NCBI RefSeq assembly: GCF_015163075.1
Contig: NZ_JADDXU010000001.1
Location: forward strand, 744,001 to 808,000
Origin: Streptomyces justiciae
GTDB lineage: Bacteria > Actinomycetota > Actinomycetes > Streptomycetales > Streptomycetaceae
Reading direction: 5' to 3'
Length of the DNA: 64,000 nucleotides
The notes under the pieces were generated by a model. That model saw only the letters and a program-made list of their open reading frames with translations. It was not told the origin of the DNA and made no database searches. The position numbers and the translations under genes were made by a program. Positions within the stretch are counted from its first letter, which is position 1, and every line of letters starts with the position of its first letter. Below, piece after piece: positions 33,706 through 42,156 of the stretch.

Positions 33706-35322
33706 ATGCCGCTCTTTGCGAAGACACCCGTCGAGAAGATGACCGAGCCGTATCCGCGCCGCTGGTGGGCCCTGCTGGTCCTGTGCCTGAGCCTGCTGAT
33801 CGTGGTGATGGCGAACACGTCGCTGATCGTGGCCGCCCCCGACATGACCAGGGACCTGGGGCTGAGCAGCAGTGACCTTCAGTGGGTCATTGACGGCTAC
33901 ACCGTCCCCTACGCCGCGCTGATGCTGGTCCTCGGCGCGATCGGCGACAAGTACAGCCGCCGCGGAGCCCTGGTACTGGGCCTGCTGATCTTCGTCGGTG
34001 GATCGGTGATGGGTGGCCTGGTCGACGAGACCAGCCTGGTCATCACCGCCCGCGCGATCATGGGTGTCGGCGCCGCCGTCGTCATGCCGGCCACACTCTC
34101 GCTGCTGGTCGCGATCTTCCCGCGCGCCGAGCGCGCCAAGGCGATCACCGCCTGGTCCGCGACCTCCGGGCTTGCCATCGCCGCCGGTCCGCTGGCCGCC
34201 GGCTGGCTGCTGGAGGACCACGCCTGGGGCTCGACCTTCCTGATGAACGTCCCCATCGCCGTCCTCGGCGTGGTCGGCGCGCTGCTGCTGGTGCCACCGT
34301 CGAAGGCGGAGGGCATGGGCCGTATCGACTACGTCGGCGGTCTGCTGTCGATCGTGTCGGTCGGTTCCCTGGTCTACGCGACCATCGAGGGCCCGCACTT
34401 CGGCTGGGGCGCCGGTCCGATCACCGCTGCCGTCGTCGCCGGGGTGGGTCTGCTGGCCTTCGTGGCCTGGGAGTTGAAGCACCCCAACCCCATGCTGAAC
34501 GTCCGCAAGTTCGCCGAGCGGCCCTTCAGCGGCTCGATGCTCGCGGTGCTGTTCTTCTTCTTCGGCACCTTCGGCTCGATCTACTACTCCACCCAGTTCC
34601 TGCAGTTCGTCCTCGGCTACGACGCCCTGGAGACCGGCATCCGCCTGCTGCCCCTGGCCGGAGCCGTCTTCGTCGGCGCCGCCGTCACCGGCAAACTCGC
34701 CCCGAAGCTGGGCGTGAAGATCGTGGTCGGCACCGGCATGGTCATCGGCACCGCGGGCGTTTTCCTGCTCACCCAGATCGAGACGGGCTCGACCTACACC
34801 GACTTCCTGACCCCGCTACTGCTGCTCGGCTTCGCCATCGGCCTCAGTCTCGCCCCGGCCACCGACACCATCATGGGCTCCTTCCCCGAGGACGAGCTCG
34901 GCGTCGGCGGCGGCGCCAACGACACCGCCCTGGAACTCGGCTGCGCCCTGGGCATCGCCATCCTCGGTTCGCTGCTCGCCACGTCCTACAAGGACAAGCT
35001 CACCGACCTGGTCGGCGGCCACCTCCCGGCCGAGGCCATGGACACCGCCAAGGACTCCGTCGGCGGCGGCATCGCGGTCGCCGAACAGGTCGCCAAGAAC
35101 CCCCAGGGCGGCGCCGAACAGGCCCAGACCCTGCTCGGCGCGGTGCACGAGTCCTTCGCCCACGCCATCGCCCACACCAGCCTCATCGGCGGCATCATCA
35201 TGGCCGCCGGAACCCTGATCGTCATCGCCGTCCTGCCCGGCCGCAAGCACACCACCACCAAGCATGGTGAGGCGGAAGCGGCGCAGACGACCGAGGAGCA
35301 GGCCGAGACCGTGGGCGCCTGA
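33706..35322 (+). CDS. MFS drug exporter, 14-segment DHA2 family
   Basis: 538 residues. Motif SLIVAAPDMTRDLGLSSSDLQWVIDGY and the loop GDKYSRRGALV mark the DHA2 class, with 14 hydrophobic segments. It should export a hydrophobic drug or metabolite using the proton gradient. The start ATG 33706 has GAGGAG 9 bases upstream; the frame is open for 30 codons earlier. Divergent from its TetR repressor with two operator-like sites between; tandem terminators follow. The substrate is unknown. Confidence 0.88.
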   Translation: MPLFAKTPVEKMTEPYPRRWWALLVLCLSLLIVVMANTSLIVAAPDMTRDLGLSSSDLQWVIDGYTVPYAALMLVLGAIGDKYSRRGALVLGLLIFVGGSVMGGLVDETSLVITARAIMGVGAAVVMPATLSLLVAIFPRAERAKAITAWSATSGLAIAAGPLAAGWLLEDHAWGSTFLMNVPIAVLGVVGALLLVPPSKAEGMGRIDYVGGLLSIVSVGSLVYATIEGPHFGWGAGPITAAVVAGVGLLAFVAWELKHPNPMLNVRKFAERPFSGSMLAVLFFFFGTFGSIYYSTQFLQFVLGYDALETGIRLLPLAGAVFVGAAVTGKLAPKLGVKIVVGTGMVIGTAGVFLLTQIETGSTYTDFLTPLLLLGFAIGLSLAPATDTIMGSFPEDELGVGGGANDTALELGCALGIAILGSLLATSYKDKLTDLVGGHLPAEAMDTAKDSVGGGIAVAEQVAKNPQGGAEQAQTLLGAVHESFAHAIAHTSLIGGIIMAAGTLIVIAVLPGRKHTTTKHGEAEAAQTTEEQAETVGA

Positions 35323-35376
35323 GCCCGGTACACCGGAGGCCGGACCCCCGATTCCCGCCTCCTCCACCCCCAGGAC

Positions 35377-35447
35377 GGGCCGTGCCTTGAGCGGCGCACG
35401 GCCCCGGGACGGTGCCGGGAGGGGACACCTGGCACCGTCCCCCTTTC
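35377..35447 (+). terminator. Tandem hairpin terminators after the exporter
   Basis: Two stems in a row: 35377-35385 with 35396-35404 (9 bp), and 35406-35416 with 35431-35441 (11 bp), the second followed by CCTTTCGTT. Confidence 0.65.
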
Positions 35448-35500
35448 GTTGTCTGCACCCGGGACTCCGACACGCCGCCGAGGACCGCGGAAGGCGGACA

Positions 35501-35979
35501 GCCATTTCTGATCCCGAGAGCGACACATCGGGCACCAGATCCCTCTCGGGCGGTGCGACCTTCGGGACATGGGAGAAACAGATCGAAGCCCTGGTCAAAG
35601 CCGGGCCCATCCCCGAACTTCCGGAACTGGAAGGTGCCCTGGACCCCGGCGGGGTGCTCGGAACACTGCGTGAACTGCGCGTGATGCGCAACGACACCGG
35701 CAACGGCGGATTCACCTTGATCGGGCGGCGTCTCCAAGGAAGCCATCCCGACTGGGAGCCCTTCGAACGCCCGTTCCCCGACCCGCTCGACCCGGACCGT
35801 ATCTACGTGACAGCCCCTCCTTCCCACGGCCGCTGCCGTTGTGGCCCATCGCGCGGGCCGAGGTCTGCGAGGACTGCGACGCACGGGAGCTGTTCCTGTT
35901 TCACAAGTTCGACAGGGCGAGCGGAGACATCTCCCTGCGCTGCGGCAGGGACCACACCTTCCCCCGGGACGACACCTGA
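35501..35979 (+). pseudogene. Conserved protein of unknown family, broken by a frameshift
   Basis: Frame 2 reads a protein-like sequence from about 35501: TWEKQIEALVKAGPIPELPELEGALDP (written here in part), LGTLRELRVMRNDTGNGG, then DPLDPDRIYVTAP. The frame then becomes arginine-rich nonsense. Frame 1 takes over at about 35812-35821 with FPRPLPLWPIARAEVCEDCD, ARELFLFHKFDRASGD and a stop at 35977. Codon use is good on each side, so one base has been lost or gained in the middle. CEDCD and LRCG suggest a small zinc-binding end. No clear ATG/GTG start is present; ATT 35502 after AAGGCGGACAGCC is possible but unusual. I do not recognise the family. Confidence 0.6.
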
Positions 35980-36050
35980 AGTTTGCCGCCCTGGACCGGT
36001 CGTCGAACGAGTGGCCTCTCTTCCTGGACGACGACAGCATCAGTGACGTA

Positions 36051-37967
36051 TCACTGATCGCCCCTCGTCGCCGGTGTCGTCGCCGTGTCGTCGGCCGGTG
36101 TCCCGTCGTCCGACGACGTGTCCTGGGCCTCCTCGGTGACGACGACCACCGTGCTGCCCGCCTCGACCTCGCTCCCGGCAGCCGAGGTGCTGGACGTGAC
36201 CACGGCGTCGGAGGCCTGGGAGTACCCGGAGGCGACAGTCACCTGAAGGCCGAGTCCACCGAGCTCGTCCTGGACCTCGGCAAGGGTCTTGCCGACGATG
36301 TCGGTCGGGATCTGCACGGTCTGCACCGACTTGGCGATCTGGACGTCGACCGACGTACCGGGCTCGACCTCATCTCCCGCACTGGCGCTCTGTTCGACGA
36401 CGGTGCCGGCCTCGGCGCTGCTCTCCACCTCGGTGGTGTCACCCAGTTCGAGGTCGTGCTCGGCAAGCAGCTTGCGCGCCTCTCTCAGGGTGCTGCCGGT
36501 GAGGTCGGGAACCGTGGACTTCTCCGCCTCCTTGGCCACCGTGAGGGTGATCTCGGTGCCCTTCTCGACGCTCTTGCCGCCGGCTGGGTCCTGCTCCAGG
36601 ACGGTCCCGGCGTCCTCATCGGACACCTTGTGCCGGAGCTTCACCTTGAAGCCCTTGTCCTCCAGGATGCGGGACGCGTCGTCCTCGTCCTTGTCCGTGA
36701 CGTCCGGCACTTCCACCTTCGGTGCGCCGGTGGAGACGGTCACGGAGACAGCGTCCCCCTTGTCGAGTTCGCCGTTGACCGGGGTCTGTTCGCAGATGTG
36801 GTCCTTGGGTTGGTCGGCGCAGGGCTTCTTCTTGCTGACGGTGAGTGTGAGCCCGACGTTGTCCGCCGTTCGTCGGGCCTCCTCCAGGGTCTGGCCGACG
36901 AGGTCGGGTACGTCCGCCTTGCCGTCGTCGGCCGTACCGCGCCCGAACATGAACCAGCCGAGCATGAGTGCTGCGACGACGACCGCGACGCCCAGCCCGA
37001 TCAGCGCGGCACTTCCTCGACGGCGACCGCTCTCCGCCGGGTCACCGCCGTCCGGCTCCTCGTCACCACCGTCGAAGTCCCGGTCCAGGACAGTCTGTGC
37101 CCCGAGGTACGCCTCGACATCGGCGAGCATCTCCCCCGCGGACTGGTAGCGATACGCGGGGTCCTTGGTCAGGGCCCGCAGGACGATCGTGTCGACCCGC
37201 GGGCCGACCTCGGGGTTGTAGAGACTCGGCGGCCGCGGTTCCTCCTGAACGTGCTGGTACATCACCGCCATCGGCGATTCGCCGGTGAACGGCGTGCGCA
37301 GCGTGAGGAGTTCGTACAGGAGACAGCCCACCGAGTACAGGTCGGAGCGGGCGTCGATGGCCTGCCCCATCGCCTGCTCCGGGGAGAGGTACTGCGCGGT
37401 GCCGATCACCATGGAGGTCTGGGTCATACCGACGTCCCGTGCGTCACGGGCGATGCCGAAGTCCATGACCTTCACCTGGCCGGCCCAGGTCACCATCACG
37501 TTGGCCGGCTTGATGTCCCGGTGCACGATGCCGTGCTGGTGGGAATGGGCGAGGGCCTCCAGGATGCCGGCCGTCATCTCCAAGGCGCGTTCGACGGTCA
37601 GAGGCGGTCCGGAGTACAGGGCCTCGCGCAGGGTGGCGCCGTCGACGTACTCCATCACGAGGTACGGCAACTGCGCCCCGTACGAGTGGTGTTCACCCGT
37701 GTCGTAGACGGCGGCGATGGCCGGGTGGTTGAGCGAGGCGGTGGACTGGGCCTCCCGCCGGAACCGCTCCTGGAGCGCCGGATCGTGGGCGAGGTCGGTG
37801 CGCAGCGTCTTCACCGCGACGCTGCGGTCGAGCCGGAGATCGTGCGCGAGATGTACCTCGGCCATGCCTCCGGAGCCGAGCAGCAGTCGCAGTTCGTACC
37901 TGTCGCCGAGGACCGCCACCGGCGCAGGGTGGGAGAAGGCCAGATCATCTGGTCCGCCGAAGTTCAT
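36051..37967 (-). CDS. Membrane Ser/Thr protein kinase with four PASTA repeats (PknB-like)
   Basis: 638 residues. The cytoplasmic kinase has the glycine loop LGSGGMAEV, K53, catalytic D151 in HRDIKPAN and D169 in DFG. Residues 319-341 span the membrane. Outside are four PASTA repeats (about 352-420, 421-488, 489-556, 557-625), which bind peptidoglycan fragments or lipid II in PknB and PrkC. The C-terminus is Asp/Thr-rich. The start is ATG 37967; a TTG at 37973 is in frame. Only 11 bases separate the ATG from an operator-like site and no ribosome binding site is seen. It is an accessory paralogue of the cell-division kinase, set among foreign-looking genes. Confidence 0.9.
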   Translation of the reverse strand: MNFGGPDDLAFSHPAPVAVLGDRYELRLLLGSGGMAEVHLAHDLRLDRSVAVKTLRTDLAHDPALQERFRREAQSTASLNHPAIAAVYDTGEHHSYGAQLPYLVMEYVDGATLREALYSGPPLTVERALEMTAGILEALAHSHQHGIVHRDIKPANVMVTWAGQVKVMDFGIARDARDVGMTQTSMVIGTAQYLSPEQAMGQAIDARSDLYSVGCLLYELLTLRTPFTGESPMAVMYQHVQEEPRPPSLYNPEVGPRVDTIVLRALTKDPAYRYQSAGEMLADVEAYLGAQTVLDRDFDGGDEEPDGGDPAESGRRRGSAALIGLGVAVVVAALMLGWFMFGRGTADDGKADVPDLVGQTLEEARRTADNVGLTLTVSKKKPCADQPKDHICEQTPVNGELDKGDAVSVTVSTGAPKVEVPDVTDKDEDDASRILEDKGFKVKLRHKVSDEDAGTVLEQDPAGGKSVEKGTEITLTVAKEAEKSTVPDLTGSTLREARKLLAEHDLELGDTTEVESSAEAGTVVEQSASAGDEVEPGTSVDVQIAKSVQTVQIPTDIVGKTLAEVQDELGGLGLQVTVASGYSQASDAVVTSSTSAAGSEVEAGSTVVVVTEEAQDTSSDDGTPADDTATTPATRGDQ

Positions 37968-37978
37968 GGGCAAGATAA

Positions 37979-37997
37979 TTGCACATCTAGGGGTAAC
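37979..37997. promoter_or_regulatory. TTGCAC-type operator at the kinase promoter
   Basis: TTGCACATCTAGGGGTAAC, same pattern as the two sites between the MFS and its TetR. It ends 11 bases before the kinase start codon on its upstream side. Confidence 0.55.
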
Positions 37998-38019
37998 TAA
38001 AGAAGCTGGGCAGACACGA

Positions 38020-38047
38020 AAAGACCCCCGGCGCTTCGCACCGGGGG
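38020..38047 (-). terminator. Terminator of the TetR gene
   Basis: CCCCCGG at 38025-38031 pairs with CCGGGGG at 38041-38047; on the minus strand the hairpin is followed by TCTTTTC. It lies between the TetR and the kinase, so they have separate transcription. Confidence 0.6.
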
Positions 38048-38071
38048 CACGTCGAACTGCGTGGGGCGAAC

Positions 38072-38698
38072 TCAGGCCTCGGCGGCGGCCACCTCGTCGA
38101 CGACGATCCGCGCCCGCTTCTCAGGCACCCCGGCCGCGATGAGCGTGGTGACCGCCACCCGGGTGCCGTCGTCCTCCAGCGCCCCGGTATTGACCTCTTC
38201 GAGCAGGGCGACCGTCATCGCCTCGAGACCGGCGCTCAGCACCGGGGCCGGCAGGTGGGAGTGGAAGACGCCGTCCCGCTGTCCCTGCTCCACGATGGCC
38301 GTGACTCGGACCCGGGCGGGCTCCAGGATCCCGGAGACCCTGTCCATGCCGAGGTCGCGCCGGGCCAGCGCCAGGAGCATCCGGTAGCGGTCGCTCACGG
38401 GCCAGAGCGACAACGAGAAGTGGGCGAGCGCCTGATCGGCCGGTTCCGTCGCGCCCGCTCCGACCGCCACAGCGGCCTGGAGCGCCTCAGCGGCTTCCTC
38501 GGCCAGCGCGTCAAGCAGCGCCGCCCGCCCGGGAAAGTGCCCGAACAGCGTGCGCCGTACGACACCGGCGGCGCGGGCGAGCTCCTCCAGGGTGGTGTCG
38601 GGATTCCGCCCCAGCTCCTGACGCGCGGTGGCCAGGATGCGTGCCCGGTTGGACCGTGCGTTGCGTCGCTGGGGCACACGGCCGACAGGCTGGGACAC
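38072..38698 (-). CDS. TetR-family regulator, paralogue of the exporter repressor
   Basis: 208 residues. Helix-turn-helix TLEELARAAGVVRRTLFGHFPGRAALLDAL, followed by a regulatory domain with VSDRYRMLLALARRDLG that matches VGDRYRILLRLAPQDLG in the TetR at 32882-33520. It is upstream of the kinase on the same strand, separated by a terminator and an operator-like site. Because the two TetRs share recognition-helix residues and their neighbouring promoters share a motif, each may cross-bind. Confidence 0.82.
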   Translation of the reverse strand: MSQPVGRVPQRRNARSNRARILATARQELGRNPDTTLEELARAAGVVRRTLFGHFPGRAALLDALAEEAAEALQAAVAVGAGATEPADQALAHFSLSLWPVSDRYRMLLALARRDLGMDRVSGILEPARVRVTAIVEQGQRDGVFHSHLPAPVLSAGLEAMTVALLEEVNTGALEDDGTRVAVTTLIAAGVPEKRARIVVDEVAAAEA

Positions 38699-38760
38699 AG
38701 CAGAACCTCGAAGAAGCCGGAACGGAGAACGGACTTCTTCATTCTGGCACGCGAGTCCCT

Positions 38761-38788
38761 ACCGACCCCGGCCGCATCCGGGGTCGGT
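38761..38788 (-). terminator. Terminator of the catalase/DyP operon
   Basis: An 11-bp perfect stem, ACCGACCCCGG (38761-38771) with its complement (38778-38788), 10 bases after the catalase-like stop. Confidence 0.6.
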
Positions 38789-38798
38789 CGGGGCCTGG

Positions 38799-39887
38799 TC
38801 AGGCGGGCAGCTCCTTGATGTCGGACGGCTCCTGCGGCTCGATGCCGTTGAAGCGGTGCCGGAAGTCGCTGGAGGCGGGGTACGCGGCACGGCGCGAGCG
38901 CATGATCGAGCCCAGCGGGCGGTGGGCCTCCAGCGCGTGCCAGGGGCTGAAGGAGAGGACGTCGTCGGCGTAGCGGCGGCGGGCGTCGCTGTAGGCGTCC
39001 TGGGCGGGCAGGTGCAGCACGGCCACGGTCCGGTGCGGTGACAGCTCCTCGGGCCACAGGACCGAGGCGTCCTCCACCGGCATCCGGTCGATGTCCGTGC
39101 ACAGCTGGGCGCGGAGGTCGTACTCGGCGCTGTGGTGGGCGAAGAAGTCGATGACGAGGTCGCGCAGGGCCGACTCGCCGGCCTTCTTGTCGACGTGGCT
39201 GCCGGTGAGGGCCTTGACGTTCGCCGAGCGGGGCGCGGCGGACATCTTCGCGACGTGGTCGCCGTAGCGCAGCGCGGCCATGGAGTGGAAGGTCTCGCCG
39301 AGGATGTGGTCGTTGGCGGCGGCCAGGGTCTCGACGGCGGGCGGAAGCGGACGTCCGACGCGCGTGAGGGCCTTGGCGGCCACTCGGGCGGCCGCGCCGG
39401 TGAGCTGGAGTTGCTGGTCGCTCTGGCGGGGCTGTTTCTCCAGCAGGTCCTGGAGTTTGGCGTATTCGGCGATGTTGCCGAAGGGCAGGGTGGGGTGGTT
39501 GACGAGGAGGAAGTCCTGGGTGGTGAAGCCGTCGTCGAGGGCGCGGGGGCCTGGGGCGCCGATCACCTTCATCGCGAGGCCGCGCTGGACAGGTACTTGG
39601 TCGGAGCGCAGGTCGCCGGGGGCGGAGGAGAAGCGGACGATCACCGGGTAGGTGGCCGGCTCGGCGAAGAGGCCCTGGGCGAGGTGGGCGGGCAGGTCGG
39701 GCTGGATGCGCAGCTCGCCGGCGAGGACGCCGTGGCTCTTGGCGTGGGCGTCGCGCAGGCCGTGGCGGTGTTTGTCGGCGACCTGCTGGTTGGCCTTGCC
39801 CATGGCCGCGACGACCTGGCGGACGAGTTCGTCCTCGTTCGGAAAGGGCTGTTCGAGGTCGGGGCTGTAGCGGATGTACGAGGTCAT
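38799..39887 (-). CDS. Catalase-like heme protein
   Basis: 362 residues, shorter than typical catalases (480 or more). It has VIVRFSSAPGDLRSDQVPVQRGLAMKVIG and TTQDFLLVNHPTLPFGN, which correspond to the catalase core, and ends in a PWHALEAHRPLGSIMRSR segment containing a heme-ligand-region-like Arg/Ser cluster. Proteins of this small catalase family are often linked with peroxidases or lipoxygenase-type reactions and may be peroxygenases rather than true catalases. It is the third gene of an operon after the DyP peroxidase (28 bases). Confidence 0.7.
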   Translation of the reverse strand: MTSYIRYSPDLEQPFPNEDELVRQVVAAMGKANQQVADKHRHGLRDAHAKSHGVLAGELRIQPDLPAHLAQGLFAEPATYPVIVRFSSAPGDLRSDQVPVQRGLAMKVIGAPGPRALDDGFTTQDFLLVNHPTLPFGNIAEYAKLQDLLEKQPRQSDQQLQLTGAAARVAAKALTRVGRPLPPAVETLAAANDHILGETFHSMAALRYGDHVAKMSAAPRSANVKALTGSHVDKKAGESALRDLVIDFFAHHSAEYDLRAQLCTDIDRMPVEDASVLWPEELSPHRTVAVLHLPAQDAYSDARRRYADDVLSFSPWHALEAHRPLGSIMRSRRAAYPASSDFRHRFNGIEPQEPSDIKELPA

Positions 39888-39915
39888 GGGGAGGGCCTCC
39901 GCGCGAGGTGGGGGG

Positions 39916-41259
39916 TCAGGTGCCGGCGGCGAGCCAGCGGATGGCGGACAGGCTCGGCATGAAGAAGTACTCGCCGCCGAGGAGGGTGTTGAAGGACTGG
40001 ATGTTCTGCACCCTGCGGGGCGGGGTGCCCGGCACGGTGAAGTAGGCGCCCTTGTCCTGGAGCGAGATCATCGGGTCCTTCTCCTTGCCCAGGCCCATGA
40101 AGTTGCCGGAGCCGACCCATTCGCTCTGGAGGAACTCGACGTTGTCGATGGCGCGGGCACCGAGGGCGATGAAGTCCAGGCCGCGCGGTGTGCCGTCGTC
40201 CTTGAGGCGGTCCGGCGGCAGCGGGGTGCCGTAGGAGGTGCCGCGCCGGATGATCCGGCGGATGTTGACGTCGGTGAGGACGGTCAGCTTGGTGTCGCGC
40301 GGGTTCATCCGGCGGATGTGGGAGCCGAGCGGGGTTTGCAGTCCGCGCGGGTCGGCGGAGTAGTCGAAGTCGTTGATCCGGTTAGGGTCCTCACCGATCG
40401 CGGGGGTGTCACGTTCCGGGGCCAGGGCGAGGGGTGCGCCGCTGCGCCAGCGGCCGACGAGCTTGGCGGCCAGCAATTCGCGCTCGGCTTCCGTGGAGGC
40501 GTTGTCGTGCAGCCACTTGTTGAAGGCCGCGACATGGGAGTGGTACTTGCGGAAGACCACGTACGTGCCGTTGCGGCCGAGGACGTCCGGAGCCGGCACG
40601 GGCAGCGGGACGCCCGTCTCGCTCGGGTAACCGAGGACGAACTCGCCCGCCTTGATGGGCCGTCCGTCACCGGGCAGCGGTTCGGCGCCACTGCCCTCGA
40701 CGACGGGCTGGCTGAAACCGTCCCGGTAGCCGAAGACGTTGAACCCGTCGGCCGCGAAGTCCTGGTGCGACAGCAGCCGCACGCCCGGTACCTCGCCCAA
40801 CTCCTTTTCGTAGGAGGCGACTTCGGCCCGCCAGTCGTCCTCGCTCGCGGCATACACCGTGACGGCGACATGCACCCGCGGCGTGCCGAAGGGGAACTCC
40901 CAGCGGTCCGGGGCGTTCACGCCGGTGTCCCGCAGCCGCTCGGCGCGGGCGGCCATCCCGGCGCGGAAGTTGGCCGGGAAGGAGGCCAGTGAGGTCTCGG
41001 GCAGCCCCAGTGCGACCAGACCCTGGTAGCTGAGGGCGAGGGCCAGCCAGGACGGCTGCGGTTCGTCCCAGCGCGCCGCCGATGTCACCCTCGGCGCCAG
41101 TCGGCGCAGCAGCTCCCTGCCCGCGGCCGGTTCGGTGATCTCCAGAATCGCGTGGGTGCCGAAGTAGGGCTCGGGCCGGGCCCGCAGCAGGGTCGCCTGG
41201 ATGTCGTCAAGGTCCAGAGTGGGCGGGCGGCGCAGCCGCCGGAACAGCGGGGAAGGCAT
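39916..41259 (-). CDS. DyP-type heme peroxidase
   Basis: 447 residues. The signature GYRDGFSQP (about residue 180) contains the Asp that replaces the distal His of classical peroxidases; the proximal heme His is probably in the SHIRRMNPRD segment (about residue 315). Length is nearer to the large, cytoplasmic DyP classes than to the short Tat-exported ones, and no Tat signal is seen. It oxidises dyes, lignin-type phenols or unknown substrates with H2O2. It is the middle gene of the three-gene operon. Confidence 0.85.
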   Translation of the reverse strand: MPSPLFRRLRRPPTLDLDDIQATLLRARPEPYFGTHAILEITEPAAGRELLRRLAPRVTSAARWDEPQPSWLALALSYQGLVALGLPETSLASFPANFRAGMAARAERLRDTGVNAPDRWEFPFGTPRVHVAVTVYAASEDDWRAEVASYEKELGEVPGVRLLSHQDFAADGFNVFGYRDGFSQPVVEGSGAEPLPGDGRPIKAGEFVLGYPSETGVPLPVPAPDVLGRNGTYVVFRKYHSHVAAFNKWLHDNASTEAERELLAAKLVGRWRSGAPLALAPERDTPAIGEDPNRINDFDYSADPRGLQTPLGSHIRRMNPRDTKLTVLTDVNIRRIIRRGTSYGTPLPPDRLKDDGTPRGLDFIALGARAIDNVEFLQSEWVGSGNFMGLGKEKDPMISLQDKGAYFTVPGTPPRRVQNIQSFNTLLGGEYFFMPSLSAIRWLAAGT

Positions 41260-41272
41260 GGTGCGCCTGCCG

Positions 41273-41881
41273 TCAGTTCAGGTCCGACAGGAAACGCTGC
41301 ACGGCGGCTTCCTGCCGCTTGAGCCGGTGGCCTTCGGCGACGGTGAGGTTGGGGTGGGCGACGAACCACGCCTCCGCCGGGATCTGGTACTTGACGATGA
41401 AGTCCTTCACGTCCGGCGAGGTGATGCCGGGCCAGCCCTCGACGTTGCTGAACAGATAGTCCATGAACTCAGGGATCTTGGTGGCGAAGTCGTCGATGTA
41501 GGGGTCCCACTCGCCGTCGAAGGCGGTCGCGAACAGCAGCTTCGTGTCGTTGTCGAGGAACACGAAGCGCATGTTGTGCAGGGTGCCGACCTGACCGGCG
41601 CCCGCCAGGTTCCCGCCGACCAGGTTGAAGAACTTCCGCAGCCGCGCGGCGCCGTTCGGCTTCAGCGGCAGGATCGTGGTCAGCTCGGACACCTCGCCGC
41701 TCTTGGCGCCGATCCGGCCGGCAGTGGTGACGGCGTGTTCGGCCATCTCCGCCTTGTCGGCCAGCACCTCGGCGGCCTTGAGCTTGAGCGCGATCTTCGC
41801 GTCCGACAGTGCGGTGTCGACCTTCTCGCGGACGGCATCGGGGAACTGCTGGAACTTCGCGTGCAGGTCTTTCTCGCTCAT
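41273..41881 (-). CDS. Unknown protein, first gene of the catalase/DyP operon
   Basis: 202 residues, soluble and not recognised. It has an N-terminal amphipathic region (HAKFQQFPDAVREKVDTALSD), a central part with FFNLVGGNLAGAGQVG and FVFLDNDTKLLFATAFDG, and an acidic part WDPYIDDFATKIPEFMDYLF. The FVFL-DNDTKLLFATAFDG stretch resembles a sheet-and-loop domain seen in some heme or redox-linked proteins, but I cannot assign a family. ATG 41881 with AGGAGAG upstream; 13 bases from the DyP gene. Its place at the head of a heme-peroxidase operon suggests a substrate-handling or delivery role. Confidence 0.7.
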   Translation of the reverse strand: MSEKDLHAKFQQFPDAVREKVDTALSDAKIALKLKAAEVLADKAEMAEHAVTTAGRIGAKSGEVSELTTILPLKPNGAARLRKFFNLVGGNLAGAGQVGTLHNMRFVFLDNDTKLLFATAFDGEWDPYIDDFATKIPEFMDYLFSNVEGWPGITSPDVKDFIVKYQIPAEAWFVAHPNLTVAEGHRLKRQEAAVQRFLSDLN

Positions 41882-41990
41882 GGCGCCTCTCCTTGGGGGT
41901 GGACGGCAATACTTCACGTACCGCCACAAATAGGCCTTCGCGAGATGGCGCGCAAGCGGGACGAGATCCACTTTCTGACCATCTCCGCAT

Positions 41991-42010
41991 AACTGATTAC
42001 ATCATCAGTT
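41991..42010. promoter_or_regulatory. Inverted repeat in the DyP/DUF4331 divergent region
   Basis: AACTGAT-N6-ATCAGTT, exact in both 7-base arms, about 110 bases upstream of the unknown-protein gene. It differs from the TGTGAG sites and may be a separate regulator site for the peroxidase operon. Confidence 0.45.
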
Positions 42011-42065
42011 CACCGCTCCGGCTTGTCAATGCGCCACTCGCGGGGGGTCGCATGACCCACGTCAC

Positions 42066-42086
42066 TGTGAGACAGATTGACTCACA
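42066..42086. promoter_or_regulatory. TGTGAG-N9-CTCACA operator A
   Basis: Exact 6-base inverted arms around nine bases, 71 bases upstream of the DUF4331 start. Same pattern at 42094-42114 and 44416-44436. Confidence 0.65.
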
Positions 42087-42093
42087 AATCATC

Positions 42094-42114
42094 TGTGAGT
42101 CACTGTGTCTCACA
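42094..42114. promoter_or_regulatory. TGTGAG-N9-CTCACA operator B
   Basis: Same pattern as operator A, 28 bases downstream start to start, close enough for two TetR dimers. It ends 42 bases before the DUF4331 ATG and would block the promoter. Confidence 0.65.
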
Positions 42115-42156
42115 GATGGCCCACCAAGACCCATCCATCACTCGAGGGAGTTCCCG

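Noticed and set aside
38710..38740. GAAGAAG-N17-CTTCTTC inverted repeat upstream of TetR 38698
   Set aside because: Arms are exact but low in complexity and spacing is long; no second copy found, so not called as an operator.
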